A DNA stretch of 64,000 nucleotides, taken from contig CAJNAR010000019.1 of NCBI GenBank assembly GCA_905220665.1, positions 62,001 to 126,000 on the forward strand. The letters are read 5' to 3'. Each line of letters starts with the position of its first letter. The first letter of the stretch is position 1. This DNA is from Albugo candida (Eukaryota > Oomycota > Peronosporomycetes > Albuginales > Albuginaceae). The notes below the pieces were generated by a model. That model saw nothing but the letters and a program-made list of their open reading frames with translations, did not search any database and was not told the DNA's origin. The position numbers and the translations under genes were made by a program. Below, in pieces: positions 23,350 through 34,728 of the stretch.

Positions 23350-25960
23350 AGTCACAACTATCATGAATAGAACTCAAGCTGAAGCTTTCAAGGCCGACAC
23401 TATCAGACGTATATGAGAGTAAGAGTGATATTTGCGTATGTGAATTAGATCTGTTGTATCCTGATTAAGATCTGTCAGATATGCGGGAGGCTACTTCGCT
23501 ATATTTTAATAAAAGTCTTTAGCGAAATACTGCATCTGGGAGAGAAGACGAGCTGGCTTGTGCTGTGCATAGATACAGAACATGGAAGGTAAACCGCGAA
23601 TGTGCAGCAGATCAAGCGAGTAGCTAAGTACTGGCTCTGAATATCAACATTTGATAAAGAATTTTGTAGAAGCTAAGTGGATCATAATAAGGCAAGTCTT
23701 CACTAAGGTATATATAGCGATCAATCTGGGTGGCATGGGCGTTATTCCGATTTGGTCCTCTTCCTGTTTGCATTGTGGGTGATTGTTTGGGTTGCAACGG
23801 CCATGAAAACCGGAACGATTCCTGGGGCTGATGGTATTGAAGATCAGGTGATTTTATTGCTATCGGACAAATTCATGGGCGATAGCCTAAACGGATATAC
23901 CCGGTGAGTTGTCGTCTGGACATGGAAGAGTTTGGTATCGTTTTTTGCTGTACCAGGTGCAGCACGAAGGGGTAGATCGCTTCTTCTTGTTATGATTGCT
24001 TGGCCACGTGAAGTCCAATGTAATGAGTCAAGACGGAATGCTTCCGAAAACATGGGGAGCGTGGGAGAAGATCGGGGTGCTCCAACTCGATTATATTATT
24101 ATATGTAGTGAAAGGTGTAGACAAGAAGGGTGGATCTAACTCTTCGAAATCTGATGGAGAAAATAGCTAGAAATCTGTGCCGACTCCATTTGGGACGCGG
24201 GCTGATGTCATCGAGTCGGTACCCACGTGATGTGTAGCGGAGAAACTTTGATCGGTTTGTTCTCCATGTGAAACCAAAATAAATGACCGGTCCAACATCA
24301 AGTCGGGTCGGGTCGTACGCCATGTCGAGGAAAAGAAGATACTTTGGCGGAAGTCAGATTGGTATCTGGCTGATCGGATTGGATTGCTGAGGTAAGATGG
24401 AGCTAGTTCGTACTAGATTGCTTACTTCGATGTGGTGAGAGTCGAAGACCGACGAGTTGACACCAACCCGGGTTCCTCGTCAGCTACAGGGTGATGAGAT
24501 GGAGGAGTGTGGCGATAGTGATGGGCGGTATTTTGAGATGGAAGAGCTAGTATTGGCCTCAGGTCCATTTGTATGAGATGGACAAACTGGGGTCCCGTGA
24601 TTTTGCAGGCGATGTTGCTTTTTTAGGCTTTCCCATTTGGGTAGGTAATGCGGCATCTGCATTTCCATTAGCTTCCCATGCTCGTTGCTCTCTGTTTTTT
24701 TATAAGCTTAGCTGGCTAGTTGTCTGCTGACGACGTCGAAGTGGGAGGCGTGTGGTGTGTTTGAGACCGAGCGTGCTTATTGCCTGCAGCTTGAGGGGTA
24801 CTATTGTTGTTACTTTTAGTAATTTTAGCAATTCTAGCAGCAATTGCGCAGCAAAAAGATCGCCCTCCTCATGGTGGTGCTATTAATAAGGACGAAAAAG
24901 TTCCGTTGAGGATTCTTCAATAAGTTTGTTTTGCTGTTAGTTCTATCGTAGATTGTGACAAGATGCAAAGCAAAGTTTAGTCATAGGAATATGAACTTTG
25001 CGATTCTTGTTCTTTTGCGTTTTAGTCTCGTTTGTAAAGGAGAGTCACCTGACGAGACGAGCTGACGTATAGAGGCTGATGCTACGACATCTTACTCTTA
25101 GCAGCAGGCTAGTGGTTGTGGCATGCAGACTTTTCTTGAGACTCGTATCGCTGAGTGCTTGAAAATGTAGATTGTAGATTTATCTGAATGCTACATTAAG
25201 AAACGATTTATCAAAAGAGGATTCTGTATTTCGCTTGCGACTAATTTGTCTTTCTTGTTACGTACTGGTGAGCAGCGGCCTGGCTTAAGATCTTGATTAG
25301 CGTATCACATTAAGGAAGCCATCAGCAAGGTGCGCGGAAAACCAAAGATCCGAAGTTGTGATTTACCGAGTGTATATCTGTAGAGAATACGGTTGAAAAC
25401 ACGTTGGATTTCTGTTGAGATCTGGGCGGCGATATGAAAAGTGGATAACAATGGTTTGAGCTAGGGTTCATTCGGTAAATGCAGAATGTGCCCAAATAGT
25501 CTTCGCCGGGCTGTCGTGATGTGTTGTCGGCGAGGTACTGTCTGACATTTTTTCATGCAGAGCTTGAGTGACTGTATGAGTAATAAAAACACGCATCAGA
25601 GCCGGCGGCAATGTGAAGATCCTAGCCGGCTAAGGCCTTGTTACATCAATGCGCGTGTACCATCTTTGTAAAGAAAGACTTATAGGATGTGCATATTGTT
25701 TTGATGGAATCGTAGGCCCGCGAAGATAAAGCGGAATCGAGTCTACAACTTTCAAAATTCGACGTATGCTCTGTTTGCCTTTCTTTCCTGTGTGATAATT
25801 CTATATGATTCCTCAGTTAAGTGCCTAGTTTCCGGATGTGTTGCTTCTGGTTGCCCTTGGCTCTATGATTTGCGTCTTCTTTGTTTATGTTACACCGTAT
25901 GAAGGGATTATCTGCTGAAGACGACTTGCACAATGGAACGATCCTGTTAAGGGTTCATCT
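23350..25960. other. Unassigned sequence with a possible LINE fragment at 23798-23910
   Basis: Base composition is less AT-rich than in the modules and none of the X/Y/Z/W blocks are present, so this is probably transposon-derived. On the plus strand, 23805-23865 reads TGTIPGADGIEDQVI, which resembles the PGxDGI motif in the fingers of non-LTR reverse transcriptases. The minus-strand frames 23844-24053, 24099-24323 and 24480-24668 are not recognised. Confidence 0.3.
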
Positions 25961-25974
25961 CATGGAGATAAAAG

Positions 25975-26240
25975 TCAAGTATAGATAATTAGTTGAGGTG
26001 CATTAATGAGATATAAAGATCTCGGTGTGCCATTTCGAGGTAAATAATGGATAATACAAGGACAGAGAATCTCCTTGAAGGGTGTCTTTATTGCTGCTAG
26101 AGAATGATAAATCGGGTAACCAAGTAGGAGCTGGAGGGTTCTATCGGCGAGAACTTCTTTGATGATGAGGGAAATTGTTTTGCGGGTCGACTTCACCAAT
26201 GTGAGTTGGCGCAGGTAAAAGAAATCTCTACGCGGCATAT
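25975..26240 (-). pseudogene. LINE-type reverse transcriptase relic
   Basis: On the minus strand the bases around 26055-26150 encode, in one frame, TLQGDSLSLYYP. This is a decayed form of the non-LTR RT motif (R/T)QGDPLSPxLF. The surrounding DNA (AGAACCCTCCAGCTCCT..., AGCAATAAAGACACC) aligns with 49398-49470 and 36240-36300. Frames are broken. It lies just beyond the 3' LTR of the Copia relic in the same orientation. Confidence 0.5.
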
Positions 26241-26610
26241 TTGGTTCGGATAGGGCTAGTACGACCTTCTGATAAAGGCAGGTGAGAAAGGATCTTGTTC
26301 CGGTTTCAAGAAATCAACTGATGATTGTGCCAAGCCGATAAGCTACCGCTGGAGGACTAGGAGTCAGAAGGTCTCCGTGTATGTTATGCAGTTCCCTACA
26401 ACGATTGTTTATAGAGAGGAGAATGCCGTGAGTGTTGTTTTTGAGAAAAGGCAAGAGCGGGAGTGCTATGTTAAGAAGTTAATAATCGGTATTGCTATTT
26501 CCACCCACCACGTTACTTTTTGACCAATCAGATTACGGCGTTATTTCCACCCAATTTTTTTCCAATAATAGCCGCCAATCTTTCCAAACCCTAAGTGCTG
26601 GCATGAATCT

Positions 26611-26707
26611 ACTGGATAGGTAGAAAAGATGGCACGCGTCAAACAAACAAATGAAATGTCCTCCAGTGTCCGTGTACACAAACTTCAATGTCATATGATT
26701 TCCAACA
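26611..26707 (-). repeat. 3' LTR of the Copia relic with adjacent polypurine tract
   Basis: Direct copy of 31087-31183. On the minus strand it starts TGTTGGAAAT, directly preceded by the purine tract GATGGAGGAG (26708-26717), the expected PPT position. The far end should read CGACA but is degraded here. Confidence 0.65.
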
Positions 26708-26866
26708 CTCCTCCATCGTCCGTTTTCGGTACTGATGTTTGCAAGTGCACGTTTCGGTTATGACATCGCTCACTAATTTTGGTGTAAACCAACAAGAGTT
26801 TTCAGATCCTCCAATCTTGGTGCATGAAGCGCGTTCGTCATCATGTCAACTGGCATGCGAGAACCT

Positions 26867-27100
26867 TCACAATCTTCGGCCTTGAGAATCCCACGTTTTC
26901 CTTACAAGACCGCAGACTTTATTCTCACGAATGTGTTTTGCTTTTGATGAAGATTCTTCGTCAAGTTGCATGAGTGCTGCCTGGTTATCAAGCTTGAGCG
27001 ACTTCGTCATGACAGAATATACCACCATCACTCCCAGCAATTTTCTGATGCCAATCATCTCTGCAACCACGACCGACGCCGCAGTGAATTCTACTTCCAT
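26867..27100 (-). pseudogene. Copia RNase H fragment
   Basis: 77 codons. EVEFTAASVVVAEMIGIRKLLG matches the Copia RNase H start (STAEAEYxA...xEAxWLRxLL), LDNQAAL matches the DNQSAI box, and KAKHIREN matches the RTKHIDxxxH box. The catalytic His region is altered and the frame ends early. Confidence 0.75.
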
Positions 27101-27326
27101 GGTAGAGAGAAAAAAACCGCTTTGTATTTAAGTAAATCATACAACTGGCATACCCGCCACTTCGATTTATCCTACGGTAACGGATCTACGGTCAGCCTTG
27201 TCTGCAGCAAATCTGCATCACTATACCCTGCCGTTGTAAGTGGTGTTTTAGATCATTATGTCCTTTCATAAGTAAATGAAGGTTCTTCGACCCTTGGAGG
27301 TACCTGGCTATTTTCTTGGCCAGTTT

Positions 27327-27810
27327 CTAATCACCTTTCAGTCGGACAATGCGTACGCTATGTCGCACGATATACCGCAAACAAAATATCGGGGCGGGTG
27401 CATCGCGATATCCATACCACTTTCCCACCAAGGATTGATATGTACGCACAGAAAATCCAATATGGGTGCCACAAATCGGGAGCATGACATCGTCTTCGAC
27501 AACGTCATTAGTGGTATCATTTATTGGAATTCGTGTTCTATGGGCATTTTCCAAACCCAGCTCCTTGAGCATTTCCACAATCGTAACCACTTCATCATCG
27601 TGATTGATTCGCATTCCGAGAAATTCATGCACAATACCCAAGCTTTTTACAGTAAAGTTTTTCAAATCACTAAAAAACATGTCTATCTGCAAATGTTCAG
27701 TAGCCGTTAACAGAAAGTCGTCGACGTTCACCCCCACAACGATAAGACGTGTACCATCTCGCTTCCAGTAAACTCACATGTATGTAAGACACTGTTTGAA
27801 TCTCAGGGAC
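27327..27810 (-). pseudogene. Copia reverse transcriptase palm fragment
   Basis: The open frame is 27327-27737. Its start is GVNVDDFLLTATEHLQ, the position of the YVDD catalytic box with Tyr replaced by Asn, followed by VKSLGIVHEFLGMRI (the K.LG....FLG box). In-frame homology (YWKRDGTRLIVV) continues upstream to about 27810 through stop codons, showing that the listed frame is only the open remnant. Confidence 0.75.
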
Positions 27811-28169
27811 ACTAGTTTCTTATGCGTGAATTTTCACCAAAGTCTTTCTGAGCGCTTTCTTCAATTCCAGCGACAGTTCTTCTATTCTTCCGACTTGTAA
27901 TGACTCAAGTGTGTCGTGGTGAACGTCCATTCCTTGGGGATTCTTAGGAAAATGTTGATCTCCGGTTCGTTGTAAGCTTTGACATATGCGCTGGTATATC
28001 GCCATGCTGTGCCGAGACCCTCCATGCTCTCGCCAAAGCCAATGATAATTTTACGTTTGCATTTCCATCACAGTCGCGAAGGTAACGTTGTAGTCACGAG
28101 CAAGCACTTGTTTATTTCCCACGCGACGAAACGAGCTTTGCATCGCTCCAAATTTTCATCTGCGTCACG

Positions 28170-28430
28170 TTACGTCTTATACACCCGTTTTGTATGTAGA
28201 GAAATTGCACCAAATGGTGTTACCACCATCTTCCACACCTGTTTGCTCTCTAAAGCTTGAATTCGTTCTTGCATCGCCGCTTCCCAGTTAGACTCGTCCA
28301 CGCTCTGAATTGCCTCACGATAAGTTGACGGGTCTGCATCTTTCACGCTACTCACCATTACAGGGCCAGCCTCCATCGCCAGAGATACGTCTCGTATGCC
28401 AGCTGAGTCCTTCTGTGTTGATCGTGTCAC
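28170..28430 (-). pseudogene. Copia reverse transcriptase N-terminal fragment
   Basis: 86 codons. DPSTYREAIQSVDESNWEAAM matches the Copia RT entry motif (DPxxYxEAxxxxxxxxWxxAM). The frame ends at a stop after GAISLHTKRVYKT, where GxKWVFKxK would be expected. The RT segment between here and 27810 is present only in broken frames. Confidence 0.75.
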
Positions 28431-28831
28431 TGGACGCTCCCTTATCCATAATGGCTTGGTTGAGCACCTGCGAGTGATCGACGTGTTTGCATTTATCTCA
28501 TGCAGACATTTTCTTCCGCATTCGCGTCTTCGTGACCGCTAAGGTTTTGACGAAGCAATAAGTCGCTCTGCTCTCTAGCAAGAGTCTCGTATATGTTGCG
28601 TTGTAATTACGGACCAATTCTTGGGTGAAAATACTTGATAGCCTTCAGGGCCATCATCAGTCCAAATGATAATACCACGTTTTGCACGCTTCGCAAAAGT
28701 TTTCTACTTCAGATCTCTATAAACCGAATGTGGAGAAACAAAAACGACAATCTTACTCAGTGCTGGCGTCGCATGCGTAAGTAGATCGATTGGATATACC
28801 TTAACTTTATTAGCATTCGTAGGTGAACGAT

Positions 28832-29341
28832 TCAGCACGTGTGCAGCGTATTGAACCGCATCCCCAAAAACCTAAGTGGTAAAGCGCTGGCAAAAATCAT
28901 CCAGCGCGCCGTGTTTATAATGGTACGGTGCATACGCTCCGCCTTGCCATTGCTGGCTTGGTTCCTTGCCTCATTTCGCTGACGAGCGACGCCAGACTTT
29001 ATACAGAATAAATCGACATTGGCGTAATCACCCCCAGAGTCTGTACGCAAGACGTGGATTCGACAATCAAAACGCTTCTCGAAATAAACCAAAAACTCCT
29101 CAAATGATTTGGCCGCTTTATCCTTGGCGTGGGCGAAAAAATCTTTCACGTAATTACTCTTGTGATCCACAAAATCAATCATGTAGCGATTTCCGAGCCT
29201 GTCTCTTGGCTTCATGAGACCTTTGAGATCCGAGCAAATAACGCCACCGATTCGTTCAATAGGATAGTCCGCCCCAGTATCTTGAGTGGATTGTCGGTTT
29301 ATTGCTCTGCTTGCCTTGTGCGCATGTCGAGCAATTGACAC
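28832..29341 (-). pseudogene. Copia integrase core
   Basis: 169 codons. The DDE triad positions are visible: D in CSDLKG, D in RTDSGGDY, and E in NGKAERMHRTI. The zinc-binding HHCC region upstream is outside the frame. This is the best-preserved piece of the element. Confidence 0.85.
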
Positions 29342-29526
29342 GTGTTCGCTCTATCAGTATGATACCCGAAGCTGTAGTACGAGCCAATCTCTCCATGGCA
29401 CCATAATCAAGGTGGCCTAAACGCCGATAAAAAGCATAAACTTACCCCTTCGTTTAGCTCGGCACTGTCCCCAAGTGCCGCCAAACCTACGTTGCGAGAT
29501 GGCTGCAATGTACAGTACGTAGGACT

Positions 29527-29805
29527 TTAGCTTTGACCATTAACACACTTTTGGATATTTTTTCCACGCCGAAAGACCACCCTTTTTCCATCAAACGTTT
29601 CGAGTACATGCTGTGCGCCACGGCGACCGAGCACGTACCCTTTGGCATCTAATTTTCCATACGATATCAATTTGTGAGCAAGTCCGACCGCAAAAGACAG
29701 TTCGGTAAGGTTCACAGTCTGAACCTTGCCATCCGCAGAGAGCTGGAGTGTTACGTTTCCCACTTTGCTGATTGTCAACTCGTCTCCGTTAAGCTGGGCA
29801 CACAC
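29527..29805 (-). pseudogene. Copia pre-integrase region
   Basis: 92 codons between protease and integrase. The LISYGKLDAKGY...VFRRGK pattern is typical of the Copia GAG-pre-integrase region (LISVxxLxxxGY). Confidence 0.65.
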
Positions 29806-30097
29806 GCCTTTGGCGTCTTAGACATCTTCTAACCACCACACTCATCGCTGCATATCCACTGTCCAATATCCAGCAATCATGTCCGCCAATTCCTTGTGCT
29901 GAGATCGCCAGCGTAAGGTGTGCGTCACGTTTTGAGACTTGAACGATTCGATTAGGACCCATCGCTCTCAAATGATCAATCTTACCAAATTTGTGACAGC
30001 ATCCCTCGACAGTTGTTCCTTTGTTACGGATCTCAAGCTTGGGCAAAACGCGCCAGTTCCTCAGCTTGCTGCAAAGAATCCGTTCGGTGGGCATCAA
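29789..30097 (-). pseudogene. Copia nucleocapsid knuckle and aspartic protease fragment
   Basis: CCHKFGKIDHLRA resembles a degraded CCHC zinc knuckle (CxxCxxxGHxxxxC). DCWILDSG is the Copia aspartic protease active-site motif. The next residues (YAAMSV, expected AxxHM) are altered. Confidence 0.7.
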
Positions 30098-31086
30098 CCT
30101 TTGCCATCAGCAAGACCATCATCTCTTCTGACGCTTATTGCACGATGTTGTTGGGGACCAGGTATTCGACAGCACGTTCCGACACTTCCGCCATAGCCAC
30201 CAGGTAGGGAAAGTCTTCATTCTATGCACTTAGGTCACGTAAACAATTGCATCGCCTAAGCCGGAGTGATATGAATTTTTAAAACCTCACGCAATCTTTC
30301 CATCACAAGATGAAGGGTCTTCATTTGATTCCACCAAGTTTCCAATTGTTTATGGTAGTATCGTTCAGCCATGCCTTGTAGATATTGCCCGAGAAGGTCC
30401 ACTTTAACATTTTGAAAGCCACACACTGACTGACCAAACCCACCTGTCTTTCAAAGCGACGTCCCCGCTCCAAAAACCCAAAGCCAAGGCCTTCGTACAA
30501 TGCCGCGCCATCAAACATACGAACCAAGTCGACCGTTTTTCAAAAGTGCGTGAATGAGTTGCTGGGTTACTCTTTTTGTCCGGCTTTTATTCGGCTTGCT
30601 TATGCGGTGTAGCCTTGTAATCGTTTCTTCAGTAACAATACCGCTAACTTCTGTTCCTGCCTTAGATATGTTGCCGGTGTTCATTATAACATGGGGGCTC
30701 TGCTGGCCGTCCCACCTTGACCGGTGTAGTAGACCCACCCAACGCAGCGATATGCATTCGTGGTTCACGCCCCAGTCCCGAAGCAAATAGATCTTACGTG
30801 GGTGACATATGAACATCCACAATATTCTTTCACCCGATCATTTCCAGATAGCTGTCCTTGATTTTTTCTCTCGGACTCTTTCGAGTGATCAAATCGTCCC
30901 ATCAACCCACGCATGAGTTGTATCATTTCAATTTTCATCGCCCTGTTTCTCCTTGACTCCCTCTAAGAAAGCATCTCTGTTGCCCGCAGCAACGTACGAG
31001 ATCCTTTCTTCATGTTCTTCTACCACACCAATGCTTTCGCGCCTCTGCGCAGCACTCGGTGATGAAAGCGTTTGTGTAGGTATGCT
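30098..31086 (-). pseudogene. Copia gag relic
   Basis: This is spread over several frames. [22 protein letters not shown] (30460-30527) resembles the FDG..LY.G.G..F..WG.RF start of Gag in oomycete Copia elements as I recall them. [14 protein letters not shown] and the downstream ASEEMMVLL segment continue the Gag pattern with stops between. An N-terminal frame (30511-30822) and 30928-31164 (which runs into the LTR) are remnants. Confidence 0.55.
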
Positions 31087-31183
31087 TGTCGATAGGTAGA
31101 AAAGACGGCACGCATCAAAGAACCAACTGAAATCTTCTCCAGTGTCCGTGTACAGAAATTTCAATGTAATCCGATTTCCAACA
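31087..31183 (-). repeat. 5' LTR of the Copia relic
   Basis: 97 bp, TGTTGGAAAT...CTATCGACA on the minus strand, with the TG...CA ends typical of LTRs. It is unusually short for Copia, so the element may have had a short LTR or the boundaries may be eroded. Confidence 0.6.
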
Positions 31184-31409
31184 GTGTATACTTATGCGGG
31201 GGTGAGCGGGTTGCAAAGACTATATGTATCGAGCTGTACACGTGTGTGTACTGTCGCATACTTGAGACTGTATTCAGTCGGTGATAGAGAATTTTTCTCT
31301 CTATGTCTCGATGCAATGGCCATTACGATTCTGAAAATGTAGCAGTTGCGGGAATAAACTCTTCAGGTTCTGAGAATCTGCTACCTTAAAGGTGATAGCA
31401 AAATGGCTT

Positions 31410-31660
31410 TATCAAGTCGTTTGCGCCTATCCTAAATATTCCGGATGAGGAGAAGGCGCCATGAGCGGAAGAGTAGATGCTCTACAGGGTTATTGCATGC
31501 TGTTTTGGCGAATCGTATCATAAAGACAATCAAATCTAGGGATGCGAAACGTGTATCACGTTGTATCGGAATACCATGAACAGTCTTCAAGGTCCTCTGA
31601 TATTGTGCCTCTAGATGAGGTTACTCCCGTTGCAACTTCACTACAGTGCTAACAAGCGAT
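31410..31660 (-). pseudogene. Relic homologous to the frame at 48746-49000
   Basis: Read on the minus strand, CATCTAGAGGCACAATATCAGAGGACC and the following about 180 bases align with 48756-48950. The translation LLFRSWRLLLIRNI matches PLFRSLGLLLIRKI there. It marks the region downstream of E4 as equivalent to that downstream of E7. No family is recognised. Confidence 0.5.
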
Positions 31661-32320
31661 TACATGTACTTTGTGATTGCAAGCTAGAAATGATGAAAAT
31701 GAAACCTTTTTTTTTACTTGGTCGGAACGGAAACCTCTTCTCTGGAGTAAAAACAAGTTCATTTGCTTAATTTTCTGTATACTCGAGCACTGCAGACAGA
31801 TAGATACCTCACAAGTTAGAGTGTCATAATTGGCTGTGCTGCTGACCAGTTGCAGCCCTCGGACTACCCAGGTTCTTGTCTGTAGCCAAGAGCATCGGGT
31901 ATATCATCTTTGGTGAGCATGTTGATATGTAAAAGGTTTCATTAACGATAATTGTTCTTAAATGCATTTATTAGCTGCTTATAAAAACCACGGAGTACGC
32001 TTATACAACTGATGGCGTCAAAAATTGCGTGGGGAGTAGATCCTTATCGTAGAAGTAGTCGTTTGGGACAGGTACACGCAATTTGGGGTAAGAAGTAGCG
32101 AGAAGATTGCATCTGCAACATGAATGGTATTATTAATAGACAATTGTTCTGAGGAAAGAAAATAAGGGTATCGTTGACGCAACTTGAAGTTAGTCTACAT
32201 GCGTATTATCAGCTATCGATCTTGATAACCTGGGTATCCTGCTTGTCGCTCCCGTTGTCTATTCATTGAGTTGATAAGACCTATTTTTCGTCTTTTCGCT
32301 TTTCTTCGAGCTTCCGGAGT

Positions 32321-32452
32321 GTGACGGTCCTAAAGAAAGAGTTAGATCTAAATCCATTTCTTCTGCATGAGAAAGATTCTGTGAGTGTGACGGTCCTAAG
32401 GAAAGAGTTAGATCTAAATCCACTTTTTCTGCATGAGAAAGATTCTGTGAGT
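32321..32452 (-). repeat. 66-bp tandem duplication covering the LxLxL codons of E4
   Basis: Two copies of a 66-bp (22-codon) unit, 32321-32386 and 32387-32452, differing at three positions by hand count. Each unit encodes, in the family frame, an LDLTLSLG-type sequence, i.e. an extended LxLxL motif. In the present open frame these codons are not read. Confidence 0.85.
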
Positions 32453-33055
32453 GAGACGCAGAAGGGGGTGGGTCATCATCAAGGATGCTCTACCTGAATG
32501 TTCGGCTTGCTTTATGTTTTTCCATTCAGGATTGGTACTTTCGAAACCAGGTGGCAGGCTGGTGCCTTCATTTCTAGATGGAGCCGAAGGATTGGGCTCA
32601 AAAATTCTTGCATGACCTGTTTCCACAAGCCTTTCGCCTTCCTGATGCGGGTTGGTGAATGCATAGGCTGATGATTGAGTTTGTTGCACGCTGGTACTTT
32701 TTTTATGGTCATCTCGTTTTAAGCGTTGAGGAGGAATGTTTGACATATAAGGGTTCCTTCCTCCCGTGAGAAATCGTTCGATGGATGTGTCGAAGCCACA
32801 GTCCTTGCACCCGATTAATGATCGTTCGACGCGACGTCTGATTGAAGATTGAGAAAATGTTGTGCCTCTAACCCGGGCATTATTCTCTGCAGGCAATAAT
32901 CCTGACGAATCCACATTCGGGCCGGTTCGTTCAGCAATTTTGGATTTGGGCTGTTCCGGTGGGTTTGAAGGCAAGCAGTTTACTTCTCCACCCTTCTTGA
33001 AAGCTACTATGGAAAGCAGGAGAACGACGGGAGGCGAAAATGTTAGCGTTTTCAT
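32414..33055 (-). CDS. E4: secreted CxxC/RxL family protein, frameshifted near the C-terminus
   Basis: 213 residues as it now reads. Signal peptide about 1-25 (MKTLTFSPPVVLLLSIVAF), CxxCG at C83/C86, and R-F-L-T at 94-97 in place of R-x-L-G, one residue short of the spacing in E3, E7, E8 and E10. The start is placed at 33055 because it matches the family's MKT/MRT peptide and sits 59 bp after the promoter; an upstream GTG extension (to 33199) runs through the leader and promoter. After SGRASLMMTHP the frame diverges from paralogues at a C5 run (about 32475), adds 14 unrelated residues and stops. The family reading, including two LxLxL units, continues in another frame to about 32260. Either the gene is newly damaged or the C run is a sequencing error. 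Confidence 0.65.
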   Translation of the reverse strand: MKTLTFSPPVVLLLSIVAFKKGGEVNCLPSNPPEQPKSKIAERTGPNVDSSGLLPAENNARVRGTTFSQSSIRRRVERSLIGCKDCGFDTSIERFLTGGRNPYMSNIPPQRLKRDDHKKSTSVQQTQSSAYAFTNPHQEGERLVETGHARIFEPNPSAPSRNEGTSLPPGFESTNPEWKNIKQAEHSGRASLMMTHPLLRLTHRIFLMQKKWI

Positions 33056-33096
33056 TGCCCAAGTAAATTCTTGAATAATCCAAGTTGATAGCTGTT

Positions 33097-33114
33097 GGCG
33101 AAATTCAAAAATGA
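33097..33114 (-). promoter_or_regulatory. Oomycete-type core promoter of E4
   Basis: The minus strand reads TCATTTTTGAATTTCGCC, 59 bp before the ATG, and continues into the conserved leader AACAGCTATCAACTTGG shared with E5. Confidence 0.65.
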
Positions 33115-33330
33115 TTGATGAACGAGGAGGTGAGTGCGCACCGTGTGGACAACATTTACGTAAACGATCAGGTAAGAGAAGTTGCATATACTTCGTCACT
33201 TTCCAATAGAATTAGTTGAAAATCATGCAACGGTGGATGTGTGCCTGATATTTCTATTCGTTACGTCGATGCCTTAAACTTACAAAACCGGCTGTTATCA
33301 ATTGTGTAATTACTTTTTTAGTGACCACGC

Positions 33331-34349
33331 GTGTCGATTGCAATCTGTTTCAAAAAATGTAGTTCAGTACAAAGCTAACGATAGCCACGTATCTACCTGT
33401 CGAACAATAACAATCTTGTTTCGAAAGCAGCCACATAATAGTATGGCTCTAGTCAAGAGCATACGGAGATAAGTTGACAGCGACGATGAGCTACACAAGC
33501 CGACCTCATGTTTTAAACAATGCGTTTCATCCACTGTCCCATTTGTCGCTTTTCTTATCTAGTTGAAGTACACAGGGTTCATGTGCTTCATAGGTTTCAT
33601 AAAAGCATATCATCACAGAATTTCTATTCTTTGTTTTTCTAGACGTTTTCAAGCTGGAGCACTTGCCTCACAATGTAATATGCGTTATTTTTTCTAGGGC
33701 TGAAATACCAACCATTCACATACATGATTGATTGAGTAGCGAATCCCCCAACGCGTGCGGGTCGCTCTCGACCTTCCGATCAATAAGATAGGAGTATCAT
33801 TTCATTCTGCTTGTTCATGCCTTCCGAACCTTACAAAACCACTTGCAACGAGTAAAGAAGCCACATCTTCGCCGGTACCATTCGGACTTTGACGCACGTA
33901 TAAGCACGATCATGAGATGTACCGGTAGACAAACCATATTAGAGATGGTCTCGGTGCAAATGTCAGACGAATCCTAATTGCTTATTTTCGGGCATCAGAA
34001 TATCTACATAGAACATTCGCAGTTACCACAAACAGAAAGTCAGGGAATATAACAGGCGTGAATCAATCCAGTGAGGCTGAAGTTGGAAGAAGATGATAAT
34101 TGCTGTCTCCCCTGGTTCTCTACCAGTACTGATATTTGTATGTAGTGAAATTCACGGATTTACATGGATAAATATAGGGAATCGTTATTCAGCACTCACC
34201 TTTTCTGTTATCAGCACTTAGCTTCTATAACATAATAAGTCAGTGGCCTCTGATTGGCTAAAATAAATATAACAGAATATAAAATTTTAAATTACAGGAA
34301 TCGAATCGTTGATCAGCCTCCACCCCTCATAAATTAATGAAATTCGTTA
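33331..34349. other. Palindrome spacer between E4 and E5, no gene recognised
   Basis: About 1 kb of AT-rich sequence with no convincing frame, between the inverted arms. The CTGATTGGCT word (34251-34260) contains an inverted CCAAT box, but its relevance is unknown. Confidence 0.4.
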
Positions 34350-34669
34350 TTGCTAGAAAAGTAATTAGACAATTGAGAGCAGCGGGTTTTGTAATTTAAG
34401 TCATCGATGAAACGACTAGAAATTTCTAACACGCATACCACGCTACCAATTATTTCCAACTGATTCTATTGTAAAAGAGAAAAGTCTATGCAAATCCAGC
34501 AGGAAAAGGTTGCACATTAATCAACGAATATTTCACATGGTCGGCGAATGGCGAATGCTGCGCAATTTCCCAAAGTTGTAGAAACTGGTTCTGGCAACTT
34601 CTCTTACCTGATCGTTTACGTAAACGCTGTCCACACGGTGCGCGCTCTCCTCTCCTCCTCGTTGATCAA

Positions 34670-34686
34670 TCATTTTTGGATTTGTC
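34670..34686 (+). promoter_or_regulatory. Oomycete-type core promoter of E5
   Basis: TCATTTTTGGATTTGTC, 59 bp before the ATG. It is intact even though the coding region carries a stop. Confidence 0.65.
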
Positions 34687-34728
34687 AACAGCTATCAACT
34701 TGGATTTTTCAAAACTTCTACTTAGACA

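Larger units (their letters stand above)
26611..31183 (-). mobile_element. Degenerate Ty1/Copia LTR retrotransposon
   Basis: About 4.6 kb on the minus strand in the order 5' LTR, gag, zinc knuckle/protease, integrase, reverse transcriptase, RNase H, polypurine tract, 3' LTR, which is the Copia order (integrase before RT). Internal frames contain many stops and shifts, the RT catalytic box reads VNVDDF instead of YVDD, and the two LTR copies differ at about 12 of 93 aligned bases by hand count. The insertion is therefore old and inactive. No target-site duplication is evident. It separates the E3 part of the array from the E4/E5 palindrome. Confidence 0.85.
31980..33330 (-). repeat. Left arm of the E4/E5 near-palindrome
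   Basis: Inverted copy of 34350-35850. Matching points are the 31995-32120 segment with 35690-35790 (complement), the E4 gene with E5, the upstream GATCGTTTACGTAAA with 34613-34627, and 33270-33320 with 34357-34405. The divergence seen by eye is clearly more than a few percent, so this is not an assembly mirror artefact. Confidence 0.6.

Noticed and set aside
32440..32500. GT...AG stretch in E4 (AGGTAGAGC...CTCACAG) as an intron
   Set aside because: The GGTAGAGCATC part is plainly coding in paralogues (SGRAS), so a frameshift at the C run explains the data better.
33056..33199. Upstream GTG-start extension of E4, and likewise upstream starts for E7 (45615) and E10 (61316)
   Set aside because: The extensions run through the conserved core promoter and leader. 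The family peptide MRTPTF/MKTLTF marks the true start.
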